This document shows positions 45,601-59,300 of a stretch of 64,000 nucleotides of DNA, piece by piece. The notes beneath the pieces are model-generated. The model had not been told where the DNA came from. It made no database searches and was given only the letters and a program-made list of their open reading frames with translations. This stretch comes from Branchiostoma lanceolatum (lineage: Eukaryota > Chordata > Leptocardii > Amphioxiformes > Branchiostomatidae): positions 19,282,642 through 19,346,641 of the forward strand of contig NC_089722.1 of the NCBI RefSeq assembly GCF_035083965.1. Reading direction: 5' to 3'. Every line of letters starts with the position of its first letter. Position 1 is the stretch's first letter. Both the position numbers and the translations under genes were made by a program.

Positions 45601-48600
45601 CTCAAAACAGTATAATTTTTGCAAAAAAAAGTCACTCAAGCCACTGGATCAAATTTTCAAACAGTCAGACGTTTTAGACAGCATCCGCTGTCTTTCGTCA
45701 GTGATGACAGTGAGTGTTTTATCACTGACGAAAGATAGCGGATGCTGTCTGAAACGTCTGTTTCAAAATCTTATCCAGTTGCTTGGGTAACTATTTTTGG
45801 CGTATCTTATTACATGGATGTCTAAATTTCATGAAAATATAATTTTTCGCCTTATCATATGTGTGTGTGTCATTTTTATTGGCCAAATGAATTCCTAATG
45901 TACTGGATATCTGCTATCGGTTATTGTTTAAGCGAAGTTAGATATCATAACCTACGTGTACAGCTTGGAACAACTCCATTCCATGAGCGGTCAGCTTGAC
46001 ATGTTACGCTGGCGGTCCCGACACGGTCGTACCCAGAGTCGCACGTGAACCGTACGATGTCCTGGTAGAAATTGTTCCCCGTCATTGCTCCGTTTGCAGG
46101 AGCTGTGAGCGTCGGGCACTGAACTCCTAGCAGGGTGCAAGAAAGACATTTCATAAAAAGAAGATGATTTCTTATGAAAGAAACCAACTGCTAGAATTCA
46201 AACAATACATTACTATTTTTGGCGTGAACATTACAGGAGTTACAGATAATTTATTTACGTGTGCATGTTGGGACCGCTGCACTCCATGTTTTGTCAGCTT
46301 GGCATGTTGTTGAAGAACTTCCCACAAGGTCGTATCCAGTGTAACAATTGAACTGCATCACGTCTTGGTAGGAATTGGATCCTTCCTTTGCACCATTTGC
46401 CGGAGCTGACAGCACTGGGCATTTCACGCCTGAGGAAGTAATACGTAAATTTTAAAACAGTGTTTGCAGCACTGTAATTTTACAGTACCTACAGAAAGCT
46501 GCTACGAGGCCCATAATCTCTAGGTTTCTTCGGTATCTCAACTACTACCATCATACTAAATTCCATAAAAATACATCAATACGATCATGAGTTCTGGCGA
46601 GAACGCAAATTGAGCAGAGGCAAACAGTAACTCTTGTCGAAGCTGAAGCTTCATTATGGGGCTTAAAAGCCGCTATGTATATAAGGAGCCCATGTCTACA
46701 TCACTTGCAATTGCGTTCTGCGCATGCTATCTTCCTCTCAAAAACACGACCGAATCATGTACAGAACACGAGATATTGACATCGGAAGTTCCACTGCAGT
46801 GCCATTTTCTAATTATATATAACTTCATCAACGTTTAACGACCCTATCACCCTAACAAACACAAACACATCTAGTCGACCGCAAAGAACATCACAGAAGC
46901 ACATTCAACCTCTTGACAAACGTAATTATACAAGGCGAAGGAAAATAATTTCCATCTTACGTGTGCAAGTTGGGGCAGCTGCAGTCCAAGTGGCGTCAGC
47001 TTGGCATGTCAATAAAGAACTTCCCACGAGTTCGTATCCAGTATCGCAAGAGAACCCGACCACGTCCTGGTAAAAATAGGAGGATCCAGTCATTCCACCA
47101 TTTGTAGGAGCTGTCAGTTGTGAACACTGTACACCTGAGAAAGATAACACTTTTCAAAGCAGGGCCGTTGACATCATACAAGGTAATACATAATAGTAAC
47201 GATGACTCAAATAAACACGTAACAATCTAAGCAACAACAAAAAAACTTTTGATGAATATTTTTAAATATTTGTCAAAAGTTGTTTTTCTTTTTAAAACAT
47301 TACGCACAACATAAATAGTTTGCTCTGGGGAGCTTTCGAGACGAACACTCTGTCTCTTCTTCAACCCAGTATTACAGTCGGATCTTGTCTTGGAGTTCTC
47401 TTGTCACGTGACTTGATGTTGATCATCACGTGACTAGAGACACTCGAATACATGCTTGAGATAGTGACGCCCCCTGTCCATGTTTAAGGTACTGCGAAGA
47501 AAAACAACATTTGTTTTTAAATCCTACGTTTGCATGTTGGGACAGGTCCACTCCATGTAGCATCAACTTGGCATGCTAAGGTAGCACTTCCGTCCAGCTC
47601 GTAACCAGGAATGCAGGAGAACTGTACGAGGCCTTGATAGAAGTTAGATCCAGTCATCGCACCGTCCACAGGAGCTGACAGCATCGGACACTCCACGGCT
47701 GAATGAGGAGAAATAGGTTTTCACCTTTTACAGAAAATGATTTACAGAAAACGTTTATGAAGGTTAGACATCCGGGTAAAACTTTGTAAAGATAATTCAA
47801 GCTCTACAACTTGCGGAAATTCAGAAATGCACTTCCGCACGTTTCTAGTGACATCCATCACTCTTCATCAGCGTCATTAGAAATTTTATTGGAAGATTTA
47901 CAGAAAAGGTTTTGAAAGTTATGAACAACAAATATTCTGTTGTCATACGTGCACATGTTGGGGCGACTCCAGTCCATGTGGAATCAGCTTGGCATGTTAA
48001 CGAAGAGCTTCCTACAAGGTTGTATCCAGGACCACACGTGAACTGAACAACGTCTTGAAAATAATTGGATCCACTCTTTGCACCGTTCACCGGGGCTCTC
48101 AGCACCGGGCACTGCTTGCCTGAAAGAGTAAGTATAGTTTTTTCAGAGAAGTTTCTTCGACCAACAAGAGTACATTTTTAGTTAACTTTTCGACGATGAT
48201 TGACAGATTTTGGTGCAGTTATCCGACATTGGTGACGATCCGCCGTGCAGAGTCACTAACAACGGAGCGGAATGGGATTTTGGGATTCCGTGCAATTAAC
48301 AGGAGTGTGCGTTAATCCGTTGTGCAATTAAGTGGCTTCTACTGTATTTGGTTTTAAAGGCAACCTAAGCAATATTAGGGCGCTGAAAGTCATATATTCA
48401 AAATCAATTTTTTTCTGATTTCTATCCATAGTAAGTTTAGATAACACTATCCTATCGCATATCGACCACTATCCTATCGCATATCGACCATCATGGAGCA
48501 AAAATGTGATGTCGTTGTGTGGTGGCAACTCATTGAAAATCTGAGCATTTGGAGGTCAGCCATCATTTCAAATCTTCCGAACATGCACGATTCTGACCGA

Positions 48601-51600
48601 TAAGTCCCGAACGCTTCCGAAGAAATAATCACATGGTCATGGCTCAATGTGCTTGGTCATTGTGACGTCACGCGGCCGGAAGTACTGAAAATTGTCAACA
48701 GAAAACGGTTACAGCTGGATTCCGGGCTGATTTTTGGGGGGACCCAATAAATAAAATACTCCTTTTGTGGCTTGCTTCTGTGCTATTTCTAAACGCCCAA
48801 AGTATTAAATAATGATGCAGATGTGCTAATATAGGGAAGTAAATGTAAATTTCAACCTCACCAAACAAAATTGTTTTCCCCAGAATATTTCAAGTTTAAC
48901 CCGCTGAAATCGCTTAGGGCACCTAACAAACCGTCAAGTCAGATTTTTTTTAAAAATAGTCCTAAAATGTAATGTTTATCATACGTGGGCATGTAGGGAC
49001 GGCTCCATCCCAAGCGGCAGTAGCTTGGCAGGTTAATGAGGCGCTTCCTAAAAGGTAGTATCCGGAATCACACGTGAACTGCTTCACGTCTTGATAGTAA
49101 TTGGACCCAGTCATGTCACCGTTTGCAGGGGCTGTCAGCAAAGGGCATTGTACGGCTGAAATATGAGAAATGAATAATTATCCTCTCAAGCACAAGCATT
49201 TCAGAAAAAAAAGTTAACGAGTAAAAGGTAAAGGTAGTCCATAGCCTTTCGAGGCAGTAGGGGCAGTGTGCTGTTACCCACTGGATTAAGGGCACATCAT
49301 TTGAGGCCGAACCCAACTGTCTCCTTCCACCACATTTTACCCTCTCCAGCCTAAATAAGGTACCATTTTTTACACCTGGTTGGAGTGAAAAAATTCATAT
49401 AAAGTCCATTTCCCAAGTGGCATGTCAGGGCCCCTAACTCTAACCGTTACGTCACGAACAATGAATAAAAGACACAGATTCTTACCTCCACAACTGGGAG
49501 TGCTGTCACTCCAGGTGCCGTCTGCTTGGCACGTGATACTTGCAGCACCTGCAAGTTCGTAACCTGAGTGACAGGTGAATCGCACGATATCCTGGTAAGA
49601 GTTAGAGCCAGTGATGTCACCGTTGTCCGGAGGTGTTTGTATCGAGCATTGTACAACTGAAACGAAAATGGCAATGAAATCTTTCTCAAATGGCAACGAA
49701 AACATTGAAAAATGATCATATGAAGCAATGGACACACACCAGTAAAATAGATGTCTGCACCAATAGGTTCAGGTCTCAGTATTTTACTGATTTCTGGACA
49801 TCTTACTTGTGCATAATGGCGAAGTTTTCTCGTCAACAGGCGGTTAAAATGTGTTTTAGAAGTGTGCATTGTGGTTACAAACTGTAGTGAGATAGTAATG
49901 CTAGGGTCACATTTCCAACCCGGGGCCCGGCCGGGCTATTTGCGAAAACGAAAAATTAGCCAAAAAATGCATGTCAAGAAAATACACAATTTATGGTTAG
50001 GACTGAATTTTTGTGTTTGTGTCCTTTGTGTTCTCTTTTATATCATTTTTTTTTTGTTCCCGCAAGCTGACCGACCGGACCCCGCTTTGGAATTGTGACC
50101 CAAGCATAAAGTCTGTTATAATGTGTATAGAGTTATAATGTGTGAGTTTTTATTACAATTTGTAAACTGCAACCTACTATTACAAGTCGGCGAACTTCCA
50201 GTCCAGGTGCCATCGGCCTGACATGTCCGTGAAGAAGCGCCCACCATGTTGTAACCGGTGTCACACGTAAAGCTTCCCACGTCTCCGTAGGAGTTACCGC
50301 CGCTTACGGCACCGTTTGTAGGGGCAGCCAAAACGGAACACTGAACGACTATGTAGAAGAATTAAAATAAACATGTCATTCAACGTGGCATTACATATAC
50401 ACGAGCCTGGAGAAAGTCATGGTGATGTTCGTTTATTGTAGTCGATTTATACGTACAGGCATATACGACATTCTATAATTCAGATAAATGTAGATAACAT
50501 TTTTATTACAAATGTCATCGTAGCTCTTGGCACCATGTAATCATGGCTAAAGACGTCATATCATTCATATATGGTCTATCAAGGTTTACATTAGAAATAT
50601 AGGATTATTCATCATATATTGTCCATTAAGGTTACATAAGGAATATAGGATTATCATTAGTCCATACATACAACATAGTTCAGTTGGTTTTCATGAAGTG
50701 GTTTTGTTCAGTAAATTTTACTAGTGCTAGTGCAAGGTTGGGCATATTCATGTATTATTCATGTATTTCTTAATATAGGCCAAGTGCCAGGTTTCAACAA
50801 ATATATAGGCTAAAGTTAATATCATTTTCTTTAAAAATCATCTGAATACCGTTCTAATAGTCATCATTTGGTATTGCTTCGAGTCAAGATAAAAAATGCG
50901 CTTGTTATGGTATCGAATATACACTCCAGTGTACAGGAATATTGAAACTGCAAAGGATAAAAAAAAATTAGGCATGAAATTATTGGATTTAGGTTTGATA
51001 AAAATGGCGTTTTTGACGAAATGTCACCTGTGCAGGATGGAGGACTTGCAGTCCAAGTCAAATCGGACTGACAGGTAAGTGTAGAAGCGCCCGCCATGTT
51101 GTACCCTGCGTCACACGTGAATGTGATTGTGTCCCCAAAGGAGTTGGATCCTGTCACACCGCCGTTGGTAGGAGCTGTTGGGGCGGGACACTGACCAACT
51201 GTGTATGGATAATAAAAATTCATGAAAATATATTTCGGCAGATTCTGGTAGGCAAAAAAATGAATAAGCAGTTATCATATTTTTCCATCATTTATACCGA
51301 CGTTAAGTTTACTGCTTGTGTATCAGAATGTCATCACAAGTCAGAAAAATTGCCATCACATTACTGATTATATTCCATTCCAAGCAAACTTGACTGATTA
51401 AAGGTTCCTACAACAAAGCGTAGGTGTGTAAGAAAAAGGACTAAAAGAGTCGAACAAAAAAAAACTACTTTTAATCTGTAAACGTTAGATTTTATTCTAG
51501 TTTGCTAGCACTGTTACTAGCATATTAAATAGAAAATATAAGAGATATGAAATGATAATGATTTCCGAAAATATGATTATTATGTTACATTAAGTCTAAA

Positions 51601-53276
51601 ATTCAAATATTTTTACCTGCACACGTTGGTGAAGGCCCATTCCAAGTCCCGTCCGCCTGACAAGTAAGTGTGGAAACACCAGCCAGGATGTACCCTGGGT
51701 CACACGTGAAGCTGGCCACGTCTCCGTATGAATTGGATCCGATCACGGCACCGTTTGTAGGGGCACTCGGCACAGAACACTGAACGACTGTATCAAGGGG
51801 TAAATATTATATATGTTATGCAAGGAAACGTAATGATCACAATATGTCTAGTTTATTAATATTTACGAGGAGTGATCAGTAAGTTTCGAGCCTCACCCAG
51901 AAATAAGGTGCACAACTCAAATTTCGTGGAAAAAATATGTAATATGAAGTCTTCTATCAATATCCACCCAATTTCGAATCATTTCTGTCACAACTTTCAA
52001 GTTGACGTCCTTTGGGGGAAAAAACAAGGATGAGACTGTGTTCCACATACCATGAAAGTTACGAAGACATTGTGAAAATATTTGAAGAGAAAGCATTTGA
52101 TGCTATCGGACTTTCAGGAGAGTAAGTTGACTCGCACACCTCAGTTCGCAGCTCAATTGATTGTCTATAGTTTTTTCTCTCTTCTTTCACCTAACGTCAC
52201 GGGGGGTCATGTGCAAAGTGATTGATTTGAAATTTGGTGGATATTTACCAAGGACTTCATACTAAATGATTGTGCCCGAAAATTCGAGATGTGCACCTGG
52301 GTGAGGCTCATAACTTATTTACTTATCACCCCTCGAAGTGCGATGATTAACTGATACTAGTCATTGGCATATGTAGCATTGAAAGTTTGATTTGACTCAT
52401 CGGGCTGTATAAAAAGACATATAGCCAGGGCTGCTACCAAACTAGCCCGGCGCTATCATAAAGGGCTAACCCTGGTAACTGGACAACACTCAATAAACAA
52501 TAGAAACGGGTACAATGCACAATTTAAATGTGTTTACAGCTACAGAGGGTTTGCTACGTAGAGTATACAGCTTATGTGAAAAGCGAGATCTTTAAATACG
52601 TATAGACGCGTCTATCCTAACAAGCGCAATATCTGTGATGAAAAGCATTGATAGTTCTCAATCCTTACAAAACTGTATGCATAGCATTAAAACACATGAA
52701 ATTTCACCATTGAATAGCACTACCATTATCTGAAACTGTCAAACTTGTTAGTACTTAATTCGCAATAGGAATTAATCGATCTGTATTCCAGCGCTATGTT
52801 TTTGATAGTATGTTCAGTATCTTTCGTGTTTTATCTGTATCACTTTAGGTATTTTAGGTACCCTACGATATCACTATCCGTTTTCCGAGATATATTTTTG
52901 TTTATAATTAACAGCATATGTTTCCTCATATTGCAGCTACTTTGAATGATGTACCTGTACAGGTTGGAGGACTTGCACTCCAGGTCAGGTCCGACTGACA
53001 GGAAAGTGAAGAAGCGCCCGCCATGTTGTACCCTGTGTCACACGAGAATGTGATTGTGTCCCCGAAGTTGTTGGATCCTGTCACGCCACCGTTGGTAGGA
53101 GATGTTGGAGCGGGACATTGTCCGACTGAATACACGTGTAGATTTAAAGAAGATGTTACGAATAACAAACAAAAATGTTGTACAATCAATTACTTTACAT
53201 TTAGCGCTTACAGCAGTAGCTACAATTTAGATCATCGAATTAGTTAGGCGATGGGCAAGGAAATCAATACACACAT

Positions 53277-53337
<61 letters not shown>

Positions 53338-56300
53338 AAATGCATTTAAGTTCGCGTGGTTTATATTTCGCTAAGGGGAAAATGGAGTACGTGTTCGCGG
53401 TGGCTTTAAGTTCGCGGCAGCGCTATAGTCTCATACTGCTAAAGTATTGGACAAAAATGTTTAAGTTTGCGGTGATGCGGTCGCAGCGAAGTTAAAACCA
53501 CCGCGAACATTTTTGTCCAATACTGTAGCAGTATGCGAACATTTCTGCATTAACAATAGAGGGCGGCAGGGGTTTAAACCTTCTTCACGGATATGAAGTA
53601 ATAGACAATATATTATATATAAACATCTTGGTAATCCTCATTTGGTTATAGAATTTTTTACCTGTGCATGTTGGTGAGATTCCACTCCAAGTGGTGTCCG
53701 CCTGACAGGTCCGTGTCGATGCGCCGACCAGGCCGTACCCTGGGTCACACGTGAAGGTGGCCACGTCTCCGTAAGAGTTGGTCCCGCTCACGGCACCGTT
53801 TGTAGGGGCAGTTAGTGCGGGACACTGTACGGCTGTATGGCGGCATGAAGTAAAATCAATGATTTGTCGTGTTGCTGAACAACAACATAATAGATTCTGA
53901 AGGATAAGATTTTTTTTTCAGGTAACACTCTTTATATCTATATTTTTCAGCTGATAGAAGATAATTTCAGGTATGCTTGATAATATTTTGGAGATAGGGT
54001 AAGGGATTATATTATTGATAAAAGAAGCATTATGTTGAGCCTACACTGCGATTGCCACCTCCCCGCCCCCAAACGGAAAACATTAACGCTGTGATTAGCA
54101 AATGTACCGAGCTATTGAAAACATTTTCCAGATACGTGTATAAAGCAAAGACGTGTATAGAATTGATTCCAACAGAAATCTACTTGGACCGAGTCAGACG
54201 CAAAACAAGCCTTGGATTAAGTACAATGTTTTTACATTCGATATCTCTGATTCTCTTGTCAAGATCTACTGATCTGAAGATTGGCGGTTTCTCACCTGTA
54301 CATGTTGGCGAGCTTCCACTCCAAGTCAAGTCCGTCTGACATGTCCGTGTAGAACCGCCGGCCATGTTGTATCCTGAGTTACACGTGAAGGTGGCCACGT
54401 CTCCTAATGAGTTGGAACCACTCACGGCACCGTTTGTTGGGGATGCCAGGGCGGGGCACTGTCCAACTGAATTTAGATAATTTTTGTTATTCAGATCAAA
54501 CTAAGAACTAGATATCTAGACAGAGGTAAATAAGCACGATGCATGTTTCATTCAGAAATGTTAAAAAATTCGAATACCACGATCTCAAACTCTCAAGGAT
54601 TTTAGCCTTTTGTGTTACGTATTATGGTTTACAATCTCGAGTTATCGTGTAAAGACAAGTCTTAGCTGTTCTTCTATGGTTTCCTTAATGATTCTTGACT
54701 TTAACTGTTAAAACCTTCCAACCGTTTAAATATGTAATAAATGACCAGTACATATAATGTCTAAGAAACGTGCTAAAACAAAAAACAAAAAATATGTTTT
54801 CTTTTTTAAGCTCTTCAATCAATCTCTACTTGACTATTTGCAAGTTTAACAGAAAAAAATAAGAAACTTTGATATGAGCATCTCATTAAATGATTTTTTG
54901 TATTGCTTTTGGACAAACAAGGAAGACGTGGCACCGCACTCAAGTTTTTTTTACAAGTACAAAGAACAATAACCCATTTTTACACCTGGGTGGAGTGAGG
55001 AAAGTCGTGTGAAAGTGCCTTCCCCAAGGGCACAACATCCGATTCGTCAGGGGATTCAAACCCGGGACCGCTGGGTTCCGTGCCAAACATCCTGCCGTTG
55101 CGCCGCCCGACCTCACTGAATGATATTCATGTTTCATCAATTTTAGCTGTACAACATGAACACGAGAGAAGAAGATGAATAAGTCGTTGCATTTCTGTAT
55201 CTTGGTTCCGTTATCATTATTTAGTTTTAGAAATATTTCACCTGTACATGTTGGTGAGGTTCCACTCCAAGTGGTGTCCGCCTGACAGGTCCGTGTTGAT
55301 GCACCAGCCAGGCCGTACCCTGTGTCACACGTGAAGGTGGCCACGTCTCCGTAAGAGTTGGTCCCGCCCACGGCACCGTTTGTAGGGGCAGTCAGTGCGG
55401 GACACTGTACGGCTGTATGGAGTAAAATCAGTTATTCGTCATGCTAGGACCGGTAGATGAATGCCATAAGTTGAACAACAACACGTTTATGGAAGAATAA
55501 AATATATTTTTCAGGCATGTAAAATAGAATAGAGCTAAAAGATGATAATGATGAGGATAAAAGAAGCATTATGGTGATGAGTGGAGACTGCGATTGTCAC
55601 CTCAGGGTTCTCTTTGAGTCCCAAAGGGTAAAAGGATAAAGCTGCGATTAATGACCACAGCAAGCTGTTGAAAATGGATCAAGCGTTCTGTTCGCGGGAT
55701 GGGACTTTGAGAAAGTCTGTGCGGCCTGCCCAGGGGCTGGCGTTATAATAGGTGGATACCTCGTGTGCGGGGACCACCCGCCGGAGTGTCAGACAGATAG
55801 CTTAGTAACTATTAGTCTCCAAGCAGACCTACCGGTTGGCAAAGACCGTATCCAACAGGCAGAAGGAGATTTTATAGCCAACCCAAGTCTCATAGCCAAC
55901 CCAAGTTGGGTCGGCTATGAGACTTGGGTTGGCTACGGTCTTTGCCAACCGGTAGGTCTGCTTGGAGACTAAGTAACTATGGCAACTGTCGTGGGAGGAC
56001 TACGTGGGAAACGGCTCGTTCTCGCTTCACGCCAGAAACCCGGCTTAATATGCAGGGATTCCAACGGAACGTTCGGCTTGGAAAGGTAACATTGGTGCAA
56101 AAAAAAGGAGCTAAAAAGATTACAACAAAACTTTCTATGTATACGTTAATGGGCTTAAGTACTAAACCGCAGCTAAAATTAAAGAGCTTTCACTTAAACG
56201 TTCATCTGTCATCGGTAGAAGCCGTTGCCCTTCCTCTTGATGGTTTCTCACCTGTACATGTTGGCGAGCTTCCGCTCCAAGTCAAGTCCGTCTGACATGT

Positions 56301-59300
56301 CCGTGTAGAACCGCCGACCATGTTGTACCCCGAGTTACACGTGAAGGTGGCCACGTCTCCTAATGAGTTGGAACCACTGACGGCACCGTTTGTAGGAGAT
56401 GCCAGAGTGGGACACTGTCCAACTGAATTCAGATATTTATATTAATTAGTAAGTAGATATATCTAGATTATAGCACGCCACATCTTTCATTCGGCGATAT
56501 CAGAAACTAGAGTTTCACGGCCTCAAACCGTCAAAGGATGTTAGCCTTTTCGAGGGACGCATCATAATCTTTTTCTAATTGTATATGAATAACGTTAACA
56601 CACGTCATGCTCCAACGTGTTAACACACACGCAAGCACGCACACATGGTCGCAGACACATTACACACACAGGAACGCTCTTCAAAATATAAACTTCCTTA
56701 TCAAGTCTCATGGAGTTAAATTGAAAAAAAACTTAAATGATTCAAGCAGCAATAAACTAAACAGTGAATCTCAAGTCATTTTGGGCTGCTATGGTGTCCT
56801 AAATGTTTCTTTGACACACTGACAGTGAAAAACTTACAACCTAAGAAATAACACGTAAATTTCTTTCATGTTAAAAAAAATGTAGCACCAAAGGTTCGTT
56901 ATATTGTGTACATTTAATGTTACCTATAAATGAGCAGGCCACCACCATCCGATGAGGAGACCTGATCAAGTAACAAGTAAGTAATAAATGAGCATTGTAT
57001 TAAACCATGTTTAGTTTCCTTCCATTTCACCTGTACATGTTGGTGAGGTTCCACTCCAAGTGGTGTCCGCCTGACAGGTCCGTGTTGATGCGCCAGCCAG
57101 GCCGTACCCTGGGTCACACGTGAAGGTGGCCACGTCTCCGTAAGAGTTGGTCCCGCCCACGGCACCGTTTGTAGGGGCAGTCAGTGCGGGACACTGTACG
57201 GCTGTATGGCGGCATGGATGGAAACCTTTACGTTTTCATGCTAACACCAATACATGAACGCCATTTAGTTCTAAAGGAAACATATAGTTTTCAGGTTATA
57301 TCATGTGGTGTTTGTTTGGTAGTCTAAGAGACCAGTAGTTTGCTAAATTTATTTGGTGCTTTTAGTTTTCTAGTGCAAGCTTCCTCTTTAAGCTAGACGA
57401 ATTCTTTACGCCCTTATAAATCTCACCTGTACATGTTGGCGAGCTTCCACTCCAAGTCAAGTCCGTCTGACATGTCCGTGTAGAACCGCCGGCCATGTTG
57501 TATCCTGAGTTACACGTGAAGGTGGCCACGTCTCCTAATGAGTTGGAACCACTCACGGCACCGTTTGTAGGAAATGCCAGTGTTGGACACTGTCCAGCTG
57601 AATATAGATGTTTAGATTTCATTACTAACTAGATTATATAGATACAGCTAGACAGACACAGCAGTATTACAAAATATATTACCTCTTCAAAATAAGAATA
57701 AAAAAGTTGTATTTTTCAAAATTTCAACTAGCATTTAATAAATTAAACCGCTCTCTGTTCCGTGCTGCAATGTTTCCTAAATGGTTATTTGACACCTTGA
57801 TTTATTAATGTTTTCAACCATTGAATTATGTATGAAATGATGCACATTTATGCAAAGTGGAAGAAACTGTCTTCCAAAACATGCAAACTACACTTTCCGA
57901 TAAAAATGATAAACCCCTGCTTCACGTAATTCTAAAAGAGATAATAACTTATACGTATCGTATGACTATCATATTTAGATTCCTTCCATTTCACCTGAAC
58001 ATGTGGGTGAACTTCCGCTCCAGGTGCCATCGGCTTGGCAGGTCCGTGTAGAAGCGCCCACCAGGTTGTATCCTGAGTCACAGGTGAAGGTGGCCACGCT
58101 TCCGTATGAGTTGGACCCTCCCACTCCTCCGTTTGTAGGAGATGTCAGTGTTGGACACTGTACGACTGATGAAAGGTTTGAGATATTGTGAAATAATCAT
58201 CCGAAGTTGGAGTTATTTTCGAAGAATTTTTCAAGTTAAAGTGTTGCTTTTTGTACGTTCAACCTCGCATGAGTAAGGGGATCGGGAGTAAATTATCATG
58301 CATCTGCTTGGAAAATCGCATGTCTTAGTTAAGACTACTTAGAATTCATAATTTTTGGTTTACATCTTGAGTTGACAATTTTTCAAAGCCTGGATTGAGC
58401 TCACTTGCACAAGTTGGTGAGCTTCCACTCCATGTCAGGTCCACCTGGCAAGTCCGTGTAGAACCGCCGATCAGGTTGTATCCTGAGTTACACGTGAAAG
58501 TGGCCACGTCTCCTAATGAGTTGGAACCACTCACGGCACCGTTTGTAGGAAATGCCAGTGTTGGACACTGTCCAGCTGAATATAGATGTTTAGATTTCAT
58601 TACTAACTAGATTATATAGATACAGCTAGACAGACACAGCAGTATTACAAAATATATTACCTCTTCAAAATAAGAATAAAAAAGTTGTATTTTTCAAAAT
58701 TTCAACTAGCATTTAAAAAATTAAACCGCTCGCTGTTCCATGCTGCTATGTTTCCTAAATGGTTATTTGACACCTTGATTTATTAAAGTTTTCAACCATT
58801 GAATTATGTATGAAATGATGCACATTTATGCAAAGTGGAAGAAACTGTCTTCCAAAACATGCAAACTACACTTTCCGATAAAAATGATAAACCCCTGCTT
58901 CACGTAATTCTAAAAGAGATAATAACTTATACGTATCGTATGACTATCATATTTAGATTCCTTCCATTTCACCTGAACATGTGGGTGAACTTCCGCTCCA
59001 GGTGCCATCGGCTTGGCAGGTCCGTGTAGAAGCGCCCACCAGGTTGTATCCTGAGTCACAGGTGAAGGTGGCCACGCTTCCGTATGAGTTGGAACCTCCC
59101 ACTCCTCCGTTTGTAGGAGATGTCAGTGTTGGACACTGTACGACTGATGAAAGGTTTGAGATATTGTGAAATAATCATCCGAAGTTGGAGTTATTTTCGA
59201 ATATTTTTTCAAGTTAAAGTGTTGCTTTTGGTACATTCAACCTCGCATGTGTAAGGGGATCGGGAGTAAATTTTCATGCATCTGCTTGGAAAATTGTATG

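Noticed and set aside
54940..55241. Extension of the CCP 12 exon into a longer C-terminal stretch.
   Set aside because: The stretch lies beyond a consensus donor and runs into an intron and then a SINE; it is intron read-through.
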